In this document: piece after piece, positions 17,895-27,496 of the stretch
Position numbering within the stretch: the stretch's first letter is position 1
How the letters are laid out: each line of letters starts with the position of its first letter
Source of the DNA: Candidatus Prevotella equi
Lineage (GTDB): Bacteria > Bacteroidota > Bacteroidia > Bacteroidales > Bacteroidaceae
Direction: 5' to 3'
DNA length: 32,759 nt
NCBI GenBank assembly: GCA_018065145.1
Contig: JAGHTW010000085.1
Location: 1 to 32,759 of the forward strand
Translations under genes and position numbers: made by a program
The notes under the pieces: model-generated
Told to the model about the DNA's origin: nothing
Seen by the model: the letters and a program-made list of their open reading frames with translations, nothing else
The model's database searches: none

Positions 17895-20201
17895 ATGATG
17901 CAAGAAAATTTAGTAATTGTGGAGAGCCCTGCCAAGGCAAAGACAATTGAAAAATTCCTCGGCAAGGACTTTAAGGTGATGTCTAGTTACGGACATATCC
18001 GCGATCTCAAGAAGAAAGAGATCAGTATCGACATGAGTACTCTCGAGCCAGAGTACGAGATACCTGAAGAGAAGCGCAAGCTCGTCAGCGAACTGAAGAG
18101 CAACGCGAAGAAAGCAAAGAAGGTATGGCTGGCATCCGATGAGGACCGCGAAGGAGAGGCTATCTCGTGGCACCTTTGCGAAGTATTGGGACTGGACGAG
18201 AAGAACACGAACCGTATAGTCTTCCACGAGATTACCAAGAACGCCATTCTTGAAGCGATAGAGAACCCACGACATCTGGACATGAACCTCGCCAATGCGC
18301 AGCAGGCACGTCGTATGCTCGACCGTCTGGTGGGCTTCAACCTCTCACCGGTGCTGTGGCTAAAGGTGAAGCCTTCGCTCTCGGCAGGACGCGTACAGTC
18401 AGTGGCTGTGCGACTGATAGTAGAGCGCGAGCGTGAGATACAGGCATTCAAGTCAGAGCCTTATTTCCGTGTGTCAGCGATATTCTCTGTCAACGGCAGC
18501 GATATCCGCGCAGAACTGGACAAGCGTTTCAGCACACACGAGGAGGCATTGGCATTCCTGGAGGAGTGTAAGAACGCATCATTCTCTATCTCAAGCATAC
18601 AGAAGAAGCCACTGAAGCGCATGCCAGCGCCACCTTTCACCACATCAACACTGCAGCAGGAAGCAGCGCGCAAGCTCGGATTCACCGTTTCGCAGACCAT
18701 GATGGTAGCGCAGCGCCTGTATGAAAGCGGTCACATAACATACATGCGTACCGACTCCGTGAACCTTTCAAAGCTCTGCATCGGCACTGCCAAGGAATCA
18801 ATAATAAGCCTTTACGGCGAGGAATACAGCAAGCCACGTAACTATACGACACACTCCAAAGGTGCTCAGGAGGCGCACGAGGCTATCCGCCCTACATACA
18901 TGGAGAAACAGGACATAGAAGGCAGCAGCCAGGAGCGCCGCCTCTATGACTTGATATGGAAACGTACCGCTGCCACACAGATGGCTGATGCGGAACTGGA
19001 GAAGACCGTTGTGGAGATAAAGCCTGTCATGGCAAACGCCAAGGCTGGTGCTGACTGTCTCTTCGTGGCTACGGGTGAGGTAGTGACATTCGATGGCTTC
19101 CTTAAGGTGTATCGTGAGAGCGATGGCGATGATGACCACGAACAGAACGAGGACAGCATGCTCATGCCTGCATCAATGAAGGAAGGCGATGAGGTGCTGC
19201 GCAAGGAAGTAGTGGCAACGGAACGTTACTCACAGGGTCCTACACGCTATACGGAGGCTTCGCTCGTACATAAGCTTGAGGAACTCGGCATAGGACGTCC
19301 ATCTACATACGCTCCAACAATCTCTACCATCCAGCAGCGCGAGTATGTGCAGAAGGGTGACAAGAAGGGCGAAGAGCGCACCTATACCATCGATACTCTT
19401 ACTGATAAGGGAATCAAGACGACAACGAAGACAGAGATGGCGGGTAACGAAAAGGGTAAGTTGCTGCCTACGGACATCGGTACCGTGGTGAATGACTTCC
19501 TCATGGAGTATTTCCCTGGCATCATGGACTATAACTTCACCGCCAACGTGGAGGAGAAGTTTGATGGCATAGCAGAGGGAAAAGAGAACTGGCACACTAT
19601 GCTGAAGGATTTCTATAAGGACTTCGCACCAACAGTGGAACAGACAAAGAACTCACGCAGCGAACATAAGGCGGGTGAACGTATCCTCGGTGATGACCCA
19701 AAGACGAAAAAGCCTGTATCGGTGAAGATAGGACGCTACGGTCCTGTGGTGCAGATTGGTACCGCAGACGATAAGGAAAAGCCACTCTTCGCGCAGTTGC
19801 CAAAGGAGTTCTCGCTTGAGACAATAACGCTGGAGGAGGCTCTTGAGCTCTTCCGACTGCCACGTAACCTCGGAAACTTCGAAGGCTCAGCAGTGACTAT
19901 CGGCACAGGACGCTTCGGTCCTTACATCTATCACAGCCGTAAGTACGTGTCTCTGCCAAAGGATAAAGACCCTCTCGCTATCACTCTTGACGAGGCTACG
20001 CTGCTTATCAACGAAAGCAGAAAGGCAGAGCAGCAGCGTCACCTGAAGACTTTTGAGGAAGATCCTAAGCTGGAGGTGATGAACGGACGCTATGGTCCAT
20101 ACATCGCATACGATGGCAAGAACTATCGTCTGCCAAAGTCTATGCACGAAACTGCCGCTACATTGTCATACGAAGAATGCATGAAGATCATTAATAAATA
20201 A
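17895..20201 (+). CDS. topA: DNA topoisomerase I (type IA)
   Basis: This 768-residue enzyme relaxes negative supercoils. The N-terminal Toprim domain has VESPAKAKTIEKFLG at residues ~9-23 and SDEDREGEAISWH near 78-90. The breakage domain has SAGRVQSVAVRLIVERE, and the active-site tyrosine is Tyr283 in TYMRTDSVNLS. The tail carries three repeats typical of the Bacteroidetes enzyme instead of zinc fingers (VKIGRYGPVVQIG, GTGRFGPYIYHSRKYVSL, NGRYGPYIAYDGKNYRL). Length is normal for the phylum. Two ATG codons lie in tandem at the start, and either could be used. aroK begins directly after its stop codon with no gap, so the genes form an operon. Confidence 0.97.
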   Translation: MMQENLVIVESPAKAKTIEKFLGKDFKVMSSYGHIRDLKKKEISIDMSTLEPEYEIPEEKRKLVSELKSNAKKAKKVWLASDEDREGEAISWHLCEVLGLDEKNTNRIVFHEITKNAILEAIENPRHLDMNLANAQQARRMLDRLVGFNLSPVLWLKVKPSLSAGRVQSVAVRLIVEREREIQAFKSEPYFRVSAIFSVNGSDIRAELDKRFSTHEEALAFLEECKNASFSISSIQKKPLKRMPAPPFTTSTLQQEAARKLGFTVSQTMMVAQRLYESGHITYMRTDSVNLSKLCIGTAKESIISLYGEEYSKPRNYTTHSKGAQEAHEAIRPTYMEKQDIEGSSQERRLYDLIWKRTAATQMADAELEKTVVEIKPVMANAKAGADCLFVATGEVVTFDGFLKVYRESDGDDDHEQNEDSMLMPASMKEGDEVLRKEVVATERYSQGPTRYTEASLVHKLEELGIGRPSTYAPTISTIQQREYVQKGDKKGEERTYTIDTLTDKGIKTTTKTEMAGNEKGKLLPTDIGTVVNDFLMEYFPGIMDYNFTANVEEKFDGIAEGKENWHTMLKDFYKDFAPTVEQTKNSRSEHKAGERILGDDPKTKKPVSVKIGRYGPVVQIGTADDKEKPLFAQLPKEFSLETITLEEALELFRLPRNLGNFEGSAVTIGTGRFGPYIYHSRKYVSLPKDKDPLAITLDEATLLINESRKAEQQRHLKTFEEDPKLEVMNGRYGPYIAYDGKNYRLPKSMHETAATLSYEECMKIINK

Positions 20202-20729
20202 ATGAAAAGAATAATTCTCATCGGCTACATGGGAGCCGGAAAGACTACCGTAGGAAAAGACCTGGCAAAGCAATTGGGTGTGACGTTCTATGACCTTGAC
20301 TGGTATATAGAAAACAGAATGAGAAAAAAGGTATCGGAGATATTCGCCGAGCGAGGCGAAGAGGGATTCCGACAGATAGAACATAATATGCTGCACGAAG
20401 TGGCGGAGTTTGAAGACGTCGTGATAAGCTGCGGCGGCGGTACTCCGTGCTTCTTCGACAATATGGACTACCTGAACCAACAGGGAGATGTGGTCTATCT
20501 GAAAGCTGCACCAGAGACATTGTTCCAACACCTGAAAATGGGAAAGGGCGTAAGACCACTGTTGCAGGGAAAGAGCGATGAAGAACTGATAGTATTCATT
20601 CGCGAACAGTTGCAGAAGCGCGAGAAATACTACATGAAGGCTAACCACATAGTGGAGATAAACCCTATGGTGTCTCTCGATAAGGTGAACATGACAATAG
20701 ATGATGTTAAAAAGGAATTAGGCTTGTAA
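20202..20729 (+). CDS. aroK: Shikimate kinase
   Basis: This 175-residue cytoplasmic kinase phosphorylates shikimate to shikimate-3-phosphate in chorismate and aromatic amino acid synthesis. The Walker A motif GYMGAGKTTVG is at residues ~8-18, the shikimate-binding DLDWYIE near 32-38 (family DxD), the FR motif in EEGFRQIE, the CGGGTP motif near 79-84, and the lid arginine in GVRPLL. Length is typical. The ATG follows the topA stop codon immediately, and speA starts 3 bases after the aroK stop, so the three are very likely one transcript with translational coupling. Confidence 0.96.
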   Translation: MKRIILIGYMGAGKTTVGKDLAKQLGVTFYDLDWYIENRMRKKVSEIFAERGEEGFRQIEHNMLHEVAEFEDVVISCGGGTPCFFDNMDYLNQQGDVVYLKAAPETLFQHLKMGKGVRPLLQGKSDEELIVFIREQLQKREKYYMKANHIVEINPMVSLDKVNMTIDDVKKELGL

Positions 20730-20732
20730 GAC

Positions 20733-22625
20733 ATGAAGAAATGGACAATAGAAGACTCTAAGGAGTTGTATAACATAAACGGTTGGGGCACATCGTATTT
20801 CGGCATCAACGAAAAAGGTAACGTCTATGTGTCACCATTGAAAGATGGTGCTCAGGCAGACTTGCGCGAGATTATCGATGAGCTGTCACTGCGAGATATC
20901 ACGACACCAGTGTTGCTGCGCTTCCCTGATATCCTTGACAACCGAATAGAGAAGACGGCATCGTGCTTTGAGAAGGCTGCGGAGGAGTATGGATACAAGG
21001 GCGAGAACTTCGTCATATATCCTATCAAGGTGAACCAAATGCAGCCTGTCGTCGAGGAGATAATATCCCACGGACGTAAGTTTAACCTCGGTCTGGAGGC
21101 TGGATCAAAGCCAGAACTGCACGCTGTCCTCGCCGTACAGTGTCAGAGTGATTCGCTGATAGTATGTAATGGCTACAAGGACCAGGCGTATATAGAACTC
21201 GCCCTGCTGGCGCAGAAGATGGGAAAGCGTATCTTCATCGTGGTGGAGAAGCTGAACGAGATAGACATCATAGCAAAGGCGGCGAAGAAGCTTAACGTGA
21301 AGCCGAATATTGGTATTCGTATCAAGCTGGCTTCTTCGGGTTCTGGCAAATGGGAAGAAAGCGGTGGCGACGCATCGAAGTTCGGTCTCACCGCATCTGA
21401 ACTGCTGCAGGCGCTGGAGAAACTGGATGCATGCGGCATGCATGACTGCGTGAAGCTGATACATTTCCATATCGGTTCGCAGATAACAAAGATACGACGC
21501 ATACAGACCGCCGTGCGCGAGGCGGCACAGTTCTATATCAATCTGCATAAGCTGGGATATAATATAGAATACGTTGACTGTGGCGGCGGACTGGGTGTGG
21601 ATTATGACGGTACACGTTCCAGCAACTCGGAGTCATCGGTGAACTATAGCATACAGGAGTATGTCAACGACGTGATATATACCTTCGTTGATGCTGCGGA
21701 CAAGAATGAATTGCCGCATCCTAACCTCGTAACAGAGTCTGGTCGTTCGCTGTCTGCGCATCATAGCGTCTTGGTCATAGACGTTCTTGAAACAGCGTCG
21801 CTGCCAGAGATGCCTGAGGAGTTTGAACCGAAGGAGGAAGACCATCAGCTCGTGAAGGAATTGTACGATATATGGTGCCATATCGACGTGCGATCAATGC
21901 TTGAGGACTGGCACGATGCAGAACAGATACGCGAAGAGGCATTGAATCTGTTCTCTATGGGTATGCTCGACCTGCGCACTCGTGCTGAGATAGAATCGAT
22001 GTACTGGAGCGTTTGCCGCGAAATAAACGGCATGACGAAGACATTGAAGCATGTACCGGATGAGTTGCGCGGCTTGGGCAAACTGCTCGCAGATAAGTAT
22101 TTCTGTAACTTCTCGCTCTTCCAGTCGCTTCCTGACTCATGGGCGATAGACCAGTTGTTCCCTATACTGCCGTTGCAGCGACTTGATGAGCGACCAACAC
22201 GACGTGCTACGCTGCAGGATGTGACATGCGACAGCGATGGTAAAATAGCGAACTTCGTAACGGCAGGACACGTCTCTTCAACATTGCCTGTGCATGCGCT
22301 GAAGAAGAACGAACCATATTACCTCGGTGTATTCCTTGTCGGAGCTTATCAGGAGATTCTCGGCGATATGCATAACCTCTTTGGCGATACCAATGCGGTG
22401 CATATCTCTATGAAAGATGGGCATTATCACATTGACCAGATATTCGATGGCGAGACCGTTGAGGAGGTATTGGACTACGTACAGTATAATCCTAAGAAAC
22501 TCGTGCGACAGCTTGAGATATGGGTAACGAAGAGTGTCAAGACAGGTAAGATATCACTCGAAGAGGGTAAGGAGTTCTTGTCTAACTATCGTTCGGGATT
22601 GTACGGATATACTTACTTGGAATAA
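20733..22625 (+). CDS. speA: Biosynthetic arginine decarboxylase
   Basis: This 630-residue PLP enzyme converts arginine to agmatine for polyamine synthesis. The PLP lysine is Lys99 in YPIKVNQ. HFHIGSQI and the glycine-rich CGGGLGVDYDGT belong to the fold-III barrel. The C-terminal beta domain has VTCDSDGKI, with the cysteine and aspartate expected at the active site across the dimer, and LVGAYQEILGDMHNLFGDTNAV, a SpeA signature. Length and motif order are typical of the SpeA family rather than of LysA or SpeC. It lies 3 bases behind aroK. A perfect inverted repeat spans its stop codon. Confidence 0.96.
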   Translation: MKKWTIEDSKELYNINGWGTSYFGINEKGNVYVSPLKDGAQADLREIIDELSLRDITTPVLLRFPDILDNRIEKTASCFEKAAEEYGYKGENFVIYPIKVNQMQPVVEEIISHGRKFNLGLEAGSKPELHAVLAVQCQSDSLIVCNGYKDQAYIELALLAQKMGKRIFIVVEKLNEIDIIAKAAKKLNVKPNIGIRIKLASSGSGKWEESGGDASKFGLTASELLQALEKLDACGMHDCVKLIHFHIGSQITKIRRIQTAVREAAQFYINLHKLGYNIEYVDCGGGLGVDYDGTRSSNSESSVNYSIQEYVNDVIYTFVDAADKNELPHPNLVTESGRSLSAHHSVLVIDVLETASLPEMPEEFEPKEEDHQLVKELYDIWCHIDVRSMLEDWHDAEQIREEALNLFSMGMLDLRTRAEIESMYWSVCREINGMTKTLKHVPDELRGLGKLLADKYFCNFSLFQSLPDSWAIDQLFPILPLQRLDERPTRRATLQDVTCDSDGKIANFVTAGHVSSTLPVHALKKNEPYYLGVFLVGAYQEILGDMHNLFGDTNAVHISMKDGHYHIDQIFDGETVEEVLDYVQYNPKKLVRQLEIWVTKSVKTGKISLEEGKEFLSNYRSGLYGYTYLE

Positions 22626-22642
22626 CGGGTTATTCCAAGTAA
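22613..22642. repeat. Perfect 14-bp inverted repeat spanning the speA stop codon
   Basis: The left arm (TTACTTGGAATAAC) and the right arm (GTTATTCCAAGTAA) are exact reverse complements separated by only GG. The stop codon TAA (22623-22625) is inside the left arm. No T-run follows. It could be a transcript-end stabilising hairpin or a binding palindrome. Confidence 0.75.
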
Positions 22643-22724
22643 TAAGTAAAAATTAATAATTATAAATTAATAATTGGCGGGTAATAAACGTAATAAATAA
22701 TAATTAACCAAAAAACTAAAAACT

Positions 22725-23414
22725 ATGTCACAATCAAAAGAAAGAACAATCAGTATCATTGTCACACCGACTTTTGGTACAGTACAGGACGAGCGTAACT
22801 ATCTCATGACAACATTGTTCCCTCACCTTATGCAGTTGGCTGACGAGCATCAGGTAGCAGTGGAGCTGAAGTGGGAAACTTCTATAGAGATTATCGGCGT
22901 TCATGAGATACGCGTAAGCCTCGTGGTGGATGAGAATCCTCATCCATTGGTGTTCGTGAAGAAGCCTGCTGATCAGGTATCTAGCGACCGTATCTATACT
23001 GATGGCGTGCGTCATATCGACTATGCTACCAACGAGGTGCTGGGACGCAACATCGAAAAGGCGTTCGTACGTCTGCTTGACAAGCTCTTCCCTGTAACAA
23101 CACCAGTGGAGTTGGCTAAGGCTCTGCGTAAGGTTGCTACTATCTATCGTGAGTTGGGACAGACACAAGAGGCTTATGAGATGCTGCAGCGCGCTCTTAA
23201 CGTTCTCGTGGAGAACTTCGGCGAGCAGAATCCTGATACTATCGAGGCACACTACCAGTGCGGCTGGCTGTTGTATCGTCTCAATCGCTTCGATGAGTCT
23301 ATAGCACAGCTCACAAAGGCTTGCGAACTCGCTACAGAGACATTCAATGAGTCTGATCCACGCATCACTGATTACATCGGAGTACTCAGACTTGTTAAGG
23401 CAAGTGCGAAGTAA
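22725..23414 (+). CDS. DUF4062-like N-terminal domain with TPR repeats, no NTPase
   Basis: This 229-residue protein has an N-terminus (ISIIVTPTFGTVQDERNYLM, then LFPHLMQLADEHQVAVELKW, residues ~9-51) that follows the DUF4062 pattern of STAND NTPases, typically (VF)ISSTFxDMQxERdxL...VFPxLxexcxxxGvxxxxvDlRW. The expected second strand region follows to ~residue 85. Residues ~125-225 form two or three TPR-like helical pairs (ALRKVATIYRELGQTQEAYEMLQRAL, AHYQCGWLLYRLNRFDESIAQLTKA). No Walker A or B motif is present, so the NACHT/STAND core that usually joins these two parts is missing. There is no signal peptide, so it is cytoplasmic. The family call is by eye and the function is unknown. A strong terminator follows. 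Confidence 0.75.
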   Translation: MSQSKERTISIIVTPTFGTVQDERNYLMTTLFPHLMQLADEHQVAVELKWETSIEIIGVHEIRVSLVVDENPHPLVFVKKPADQVSSDRIYTDGVRHIDYATNEVLGRNIEKAFVRLLDKLFPVTTPVELAKALRKVATIYRELGQTQEAYEMLQRALNVLVENFGEQNPDTIEAHYQCGWLLYRLNRFDESIAQLTKACELATETFNESDPRITDYIGVLRLVKASAK

Positions 23415-23437
23415 TCAGCAAAGCAATAGCATACAAT

Positions 23438-23482
23438 AAAAAAACAGGAAGGGAACTTTAATCGTTCTCTTCCTGTTTTTTT
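23438..23482. terminator. Bidirectional terminator between convergent genes
   Basis: A 19-bp stem (AAAAAAACAGGAAGGGAAC with GTTCTCTTCCTGTTTTTTT, one wobble) with a 7-base loop has a T-run on each strand. It lies between the plus-strand TPR gene and the minus-strand pectinase gene. Confidence 0.92.
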
Positions 23483-23526
23483 GTTGATGGGTTGCGGACA
23501 ACCCATCTTATGTTGTCATGAAAAGG

Positions 23527-26500
23527 TTACTGCTGTATTCCCATGATGTTATACTGCTTATTATCCTTTATGATGATAATCTTGCCGTTCTTCACGTACT
23601 TGCCATTGATAGCATATGGTCTTGGTGCGCTGATATAAACGGTGTTTACGTCTGTTGACGTATCAACGATGATAGCATTGCCCAAGCCACCCATTGCATT
23701 CGCAGCGCGAACAGTCCATTCAGCGCCCTCGCTAATGAGTGATTCATCAACGGTAAAGCTGTTTGTTGTGCTGAATCCAACGACAGCGTTATCCTTGCAG
23801 ATAGCATAACCGATAGCATCGCTTGCTGCTGTCCATGCTATAACGTTGCCACTCATCTTTGCTTCTGAAGCAACAGTCTGCTTTGTCATTGCTGCAGGAG
23901 TAAATTCAGGCCACTTTGCGAATGTCTTCTCAAGGGTATAGTCCTTTGCCTGTTCAGCATTGATGACGCAAGCGTCAGAGCCTGCTGCTGCACTGCAAGC
24001 GCTGATAGAACGTGATGATAGGTCAAGAGCGTTGCCGTCAGCGTCCTTTGAGCCATATTCGTGGAAGCGACAAACGAGGTTTGCTGTCATACCCTTCCAT
24101 CCTGCTGCCTGAGGCAACTGCTTCATGGTAGTGTTTATATAAGTAACAGCAGGAGAGTCATTCCAAGGACGACCGAGAGCATATCCGCTTGCACCGTCGA
24201 TAGTACAGTCGTTGAACACCATACCAACGTAACCAGTCTGCGCATTGCTCGCTGTTATAACGGCACCAGAAGAGATTGGGTTCAGATTACAGTTCTGGAA
24301 GAACAGAGTACCATCGCCATAGATGAAGTCAACCTCTCCGGCGAGGGTACAATCCTCGAAATATGCCGATGCGTCTGCCTTATTAATATAATAGGTGTCT
24401 TGCACGCCCTGAATGGTAACGTTCTTGTATGCTGCAAATTTACCGCGCTGGCGTATTGCGATGCACTGTCCGTTAGACTTCTTTGCATCCCAGTCACGAG
24501 CCTGGCGCACGGTGATGTCCTGCATATATACGTTGTTCTGGTTCTGATCGATGAAGAGTACTGGTGTATCTTCCTGATAACTGCTCTTCAGTACGGCAGT
24601 GTTCATTACCAAAACGCCCTCCTGGCTCTCGCCGATAAGTGAAGTATTCTGCACTACTGCTGTCTTTGCCTTGCTGCCGAAGTCGTATGTTCCGTTGAAG
24701 AGGAAGATACGATAGCGCTTATTCTTATCTGCACGAGCAGCAGCCTTCTGCAGTGCTACGGTAAGTTCTGCTACATTCTTAACGGCAGCATCGTAAGGAG
24801 CACAGTTCTCTGTGATATATTCAAAGTCGCTAACGCTCTTAAAGATTGCCTTTACCATCTTCTCTTCGGTAACGGTGAAGGTATAAGAGGTGTTTGAAGA
24901 AAGCACATTGCCGTCCTTATCCTCCCATCCCATGAAGAGATAGCCATCGTTTGGTGTTGCAACAGCAGTAACCTCAGTGTTCTTTTCGAAAGAACCAGCG
25001 TCAGGTGTCACTGCTACTGTGCCGCCCTTGTATGGTGATGGTACGATATCTACGTCGATAAGGTCGCCCTGTGGCTGCACCATACCACGGATAACAAGGC
25101 TTGTCAGGTAAGCGTTCTGGTCACTTGTGAGGTTGTAGAAGCGCAGCTTCACGTTCTTTTTGTTTACGTCAACAGTCTTCTCACATCCACCTGCTGGATT
25201 AGCCACGCTGTTGCTGATTGTTACCCAGTCGCTATCGCCATCTCCTTTAGCCTGTACACCCCATCCGCGAGAGCCGCCCGTAGCGCAGTGCACGAATGTG
25301 ATAGAACTGATATTGCCAAGTGCTGATGTCTCAATGTAAGGAGTCGCTGTCTTTGCTGCCATCATGTAACCTGTTGTAGCAGGTGAAGAGAACTTGGTAT
25401 TTGTACCTGCTGGTGCTACCTGTGTTTCTTTCCATGAGAAGGTAAGTGACTCGTTTGTTACATCAGTGGTAACAGTCTTGGTATTTACGGAAGTAGAACT
25501 TGCAACAGCTGTCCAATTAGAGAAGTCTGTAGAATAAAGCACACGCTCAACAGGACCGCTCTGCTTAGAGAACTTAGGCATCAGCGTTACGCTGCTTGTG
25601 ATATTATACTGCTTTCCACCCTCATAAAGGTTATTTCCGTCAGTCCATCCGAGGAAGTTGTAATCCTGCTTTGCTGCCATTGGCATAGTAAGCTTTGTAG
25701 ATGTGGTGACATAACAATCCTCCATGTCGTAATAGTCAAACACTACCTTAACGACAGGCTGCAATACTGCGTCGTTAGCAATGAAATACTCCTTGCCAGC
25801 CTCGTAGAACTGTCCGTTGACGAAGTAACCCTCGTATTTCTTTGTGCCATCAACGGCAGGAAGCATGCGCATAGAACCTGCAACGTCAGGGTTATCAAGT
25901 GTCTCGTATGTAGCCTTGTTTATTGTTCCGTCAGCGATAGCATTGAGATAGTTCTCAAGGTTTGTATAACCATTTGCTGTTACGGCAGCGCCGTCAGTAG
26001 CATCGTTCTTGTTCAGTCCTTTTTCATCCTCATAAGCATCAGGCAATCCGTCGCCATCACTGTCCTTAGCATACTTATCTCCTGCCTTCAAAGCCATAGA
26101 AGGGTAGTTGTTGTATGCCATGCCGTTGGCGTAATACACACCAGCATTGCTTAGTTTAATGTTGTCAGGAGCGTCAATGATACCCAGTTCTCCAAGAGAA
26201 CCCGTATATTGTGGTGTGCGTTTGCCAGCAGCTTCATCCAGCAATCGCTGGTCAACCTCGTCGTAACGTGGCAATGAAGCACCCGCCTTTGTGACAACAG
26301 CGTTGTAAGCGTTGTCAGCGCTTTCGTATGTCATGCCGCTGAGAGCGTATGGAATCTCAGACATCTTATAAGTAGCAGACAGTCCATTCAGCGCATTCAT
26401 ATTGTTGTTGTTGGCAGCCTGTGCCGCAGCCTGTGTCCAAGAGCAGTATGTTCCTGTCTCCTCAAACTTATTACCGTTGGCATACCACTGACCATAAGGA

Positions 26501-27441
26501 GAAGAAGGTGATGCAAACATCGCCTGGGTGTTATTCTTCTTTGTTGAAGGACCAGGCTTATAATAGTTGTTCATCATGTAAACACGGTTGTATCCCTTTA
26601 TCTCATCAGTCCATGTGCCAGCCTTCTCCACCTTGCTTGGATCATACTCGCCGCCATATATTGCGCCTGTACCGCTCCAGTTGAATATTACGTTGTTGGC
26701 AAACTCTGAATCCACCTCATAATCGTGGTCACCTCTGTTGTTGCTATAAGAGCGCACGCCGTTGAAACGTGGTGAACGAGAGTGTGAGTTAGTGATAAGT
26801 GTGTGATGCATTGTAGAATGCTCACCGCCCCATTGCATAGCGTATGCACGGGAACCCTTAGCATTCTTTGAGCTATAGAGACCTTCGCCGATGATACACC
26901 ACTGTATGGTGGTATATTTTGTGTCGTATGCTGTGAGACATTCCTCCATAGACCATGTCATAGAGCAGTGGTCAAGGATGATGTTGCTACAGTTCTCCAT
27001 GTCAAGACCTGTCATAGAACTGTTAGGAATGTCGCCTGCACGGAAACGTACGTAACGAACTATGACGTTATTCTTGCAGATGTACATATTGAAACCCGCA
27101 ATGGTGATACCGCCGCCAGGTGCTGTCTGTCCAAGAATGCTGACGTCAGGATACTGCAGTTTCAGCTTTGACGTAAGGTAGATGGTTCCCGATACGTTAA
27201 AGAGGATGGTACGAGGCTTTCCGCCGTTGTCATGTCTGAGCGCCCAGCGCAGTGTTCCTGGCACGAGGTTAGTGTCGGTACAGTCGTCAAGGCGTGTTAC
27301 ATAATACACCTCACCGCCACGTCCGCCGGTTACATACTTACCATAGCCATCCGCACCAGGGAAAGCTAATAACGCTTGTTCTGCGTTAGCATACTGCAAA
27401 GATAAAAGCAGTGCAAAAAGAATTGTTAGTAGTTTTCTCAT
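23527..27441 (-). CDS. Secreted pectate lyase (PL1) / pectin methylesterase (CE8) fusion
   Basis: This is a 1,304-residue secreted enzyme with signal peptide MRKLLTILFALLLSLQYANA. Residues ~25-400 form a PL1-type parallel beta-helix pectate lyase (FPGADGYGKYVTGGRGG, NIILDHCSMTWSMEE, and SRSPRFNG with the likely catalytic arginine). Near 459 is a DSDGDGLPDAYED calcium-binding-type motif. An InlB/Listeria-Bacteroides-type repeat lies at ~567-630 and a second one at ~795-870 (GYLFMGWEDKDG). Residues ~875-1180 form a CE8 pectinesterase with its key motifs intact: GQCIAI (QAVAL-like), QDTYY (~1014), GEVDFIYGDG (~1037) and ALGRPW (~1091). An FN3-like stretch and a sorting-like tail (NGKIIIIKDNKQYNIMG) end it. 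The esterase would remove methyl groups and the lyase would cut the exposed polygalacturonate. It lies 55 bases behind the DUF4294 gene on the same strand. Confidence 0.92.
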   Translation of the reverse strand: MRKLLTILFALLLSLQYANAEQALLAFPGADGYGKYVTGGRGGEVYYVTRLDDCTDTNLVPGTLRWALRHDNGGKPRTILFNVSGTIYLTSKLKLQYPDVSILGQTAPGGGITIAGFNMYICKNNVIVRYVRFRAGDIPNSSMTGLDMENCSNIILDHCSMTWSMEECLTAYDTKYTTIQWCIIGEGLYSSKNAKGSRAYAMQWGGEHSTMHHTLITNSHSRSPRFNGVRSYSNNRGDHDYEVDSEFANNVIFNWSGTGAIYGGEYDPSKVEKAGTWTDEIKGYNRVYMMNNYYKPGPSTKKNNTQAMFASPSSPYGQWYANGNKFEETGTYCSWTQAAAQAANNNNMNALNGLSATYKMSEIPYALSGMTYESADNAYNAVVTKAGASLPRYDEVDQRLLDEAAGKRTPQYTGSLGELGIIDAPDNIKLSNAGVYYANGMAYNNYPSMALKAGDKYAKDSDGDGLPDAYEDEKGLNKNDATDGAAVTANGYTNLENYLNAIADGTINKATYETLDNPDVAGSMRMLPAVDGTKKYEGYFVNGQFYEAGKEYFIANDAVLQPVVKVVFDYYDMEDCYVTTSTKLTMPMAAKQDYNFLGWTDGNNLYEGGKQYNITSSVTLMPKFSKQSGPVERVLYSTDFSNWTAVASSTSVNTKTVTTDVTNESLTFSWKETQVAPAGTNTKFSSPATTGYMMAAKTATPYIETSALGNISSITFVHCATGGSRGWGVQAKGDGDSDWVTISNSVANPAGGCEKTVDVNKKNVKLRFYNLTSDQNAYLTSLVIRGMVQPQGDLIDVDIVPSPYKGGTVAVTPDAGSFEKNTEVTAVATPNDGYLFMGWEDKDGNVLSSNTSYTFTVTEEKMVKAIFKSVSDFEYITENCAPYDAAVKNVAELTVALQKAAARADKNKRYRIFLFNGTYDFGSKAKTAVVQNTSLIGESQEGVLVMNTAVLKSSYQEDTPVLFIDQNQNNVYMQDITVRQARDWDAKKSNGQCIAIRQRGKFAAYKNVTIQGVQDTYYINKADASAYFEDCTLAGEVDFIYGDGTLFFQNCNLNPISSGAVITASNAQTGYVGMVFNDCTIDGASGYALGRPWNDSPAVTYINTTMKQLPQAAGWKGMTANLVCRFHEYGSKDADGNALDLSSRSISACSAAAGSDACVINAEQAKDYTLEKTFAKWPEFTPAAMTKQTVASEAKMSGNVIAWTAASDAIGYAICKDNAVVGFSTTNSFTVDESLISEGAEWTVRAANAMGGLGNAIIVDTSTDVNTVYISAPRPYAINGKYVKNGKIIIIKDNKQYNIMGIQQ

Positions 27442-27496
27442 TTTCAGTTATTATTTTGATTTTCCATTATTCATTATTCATTTTTAATTTTTCATT

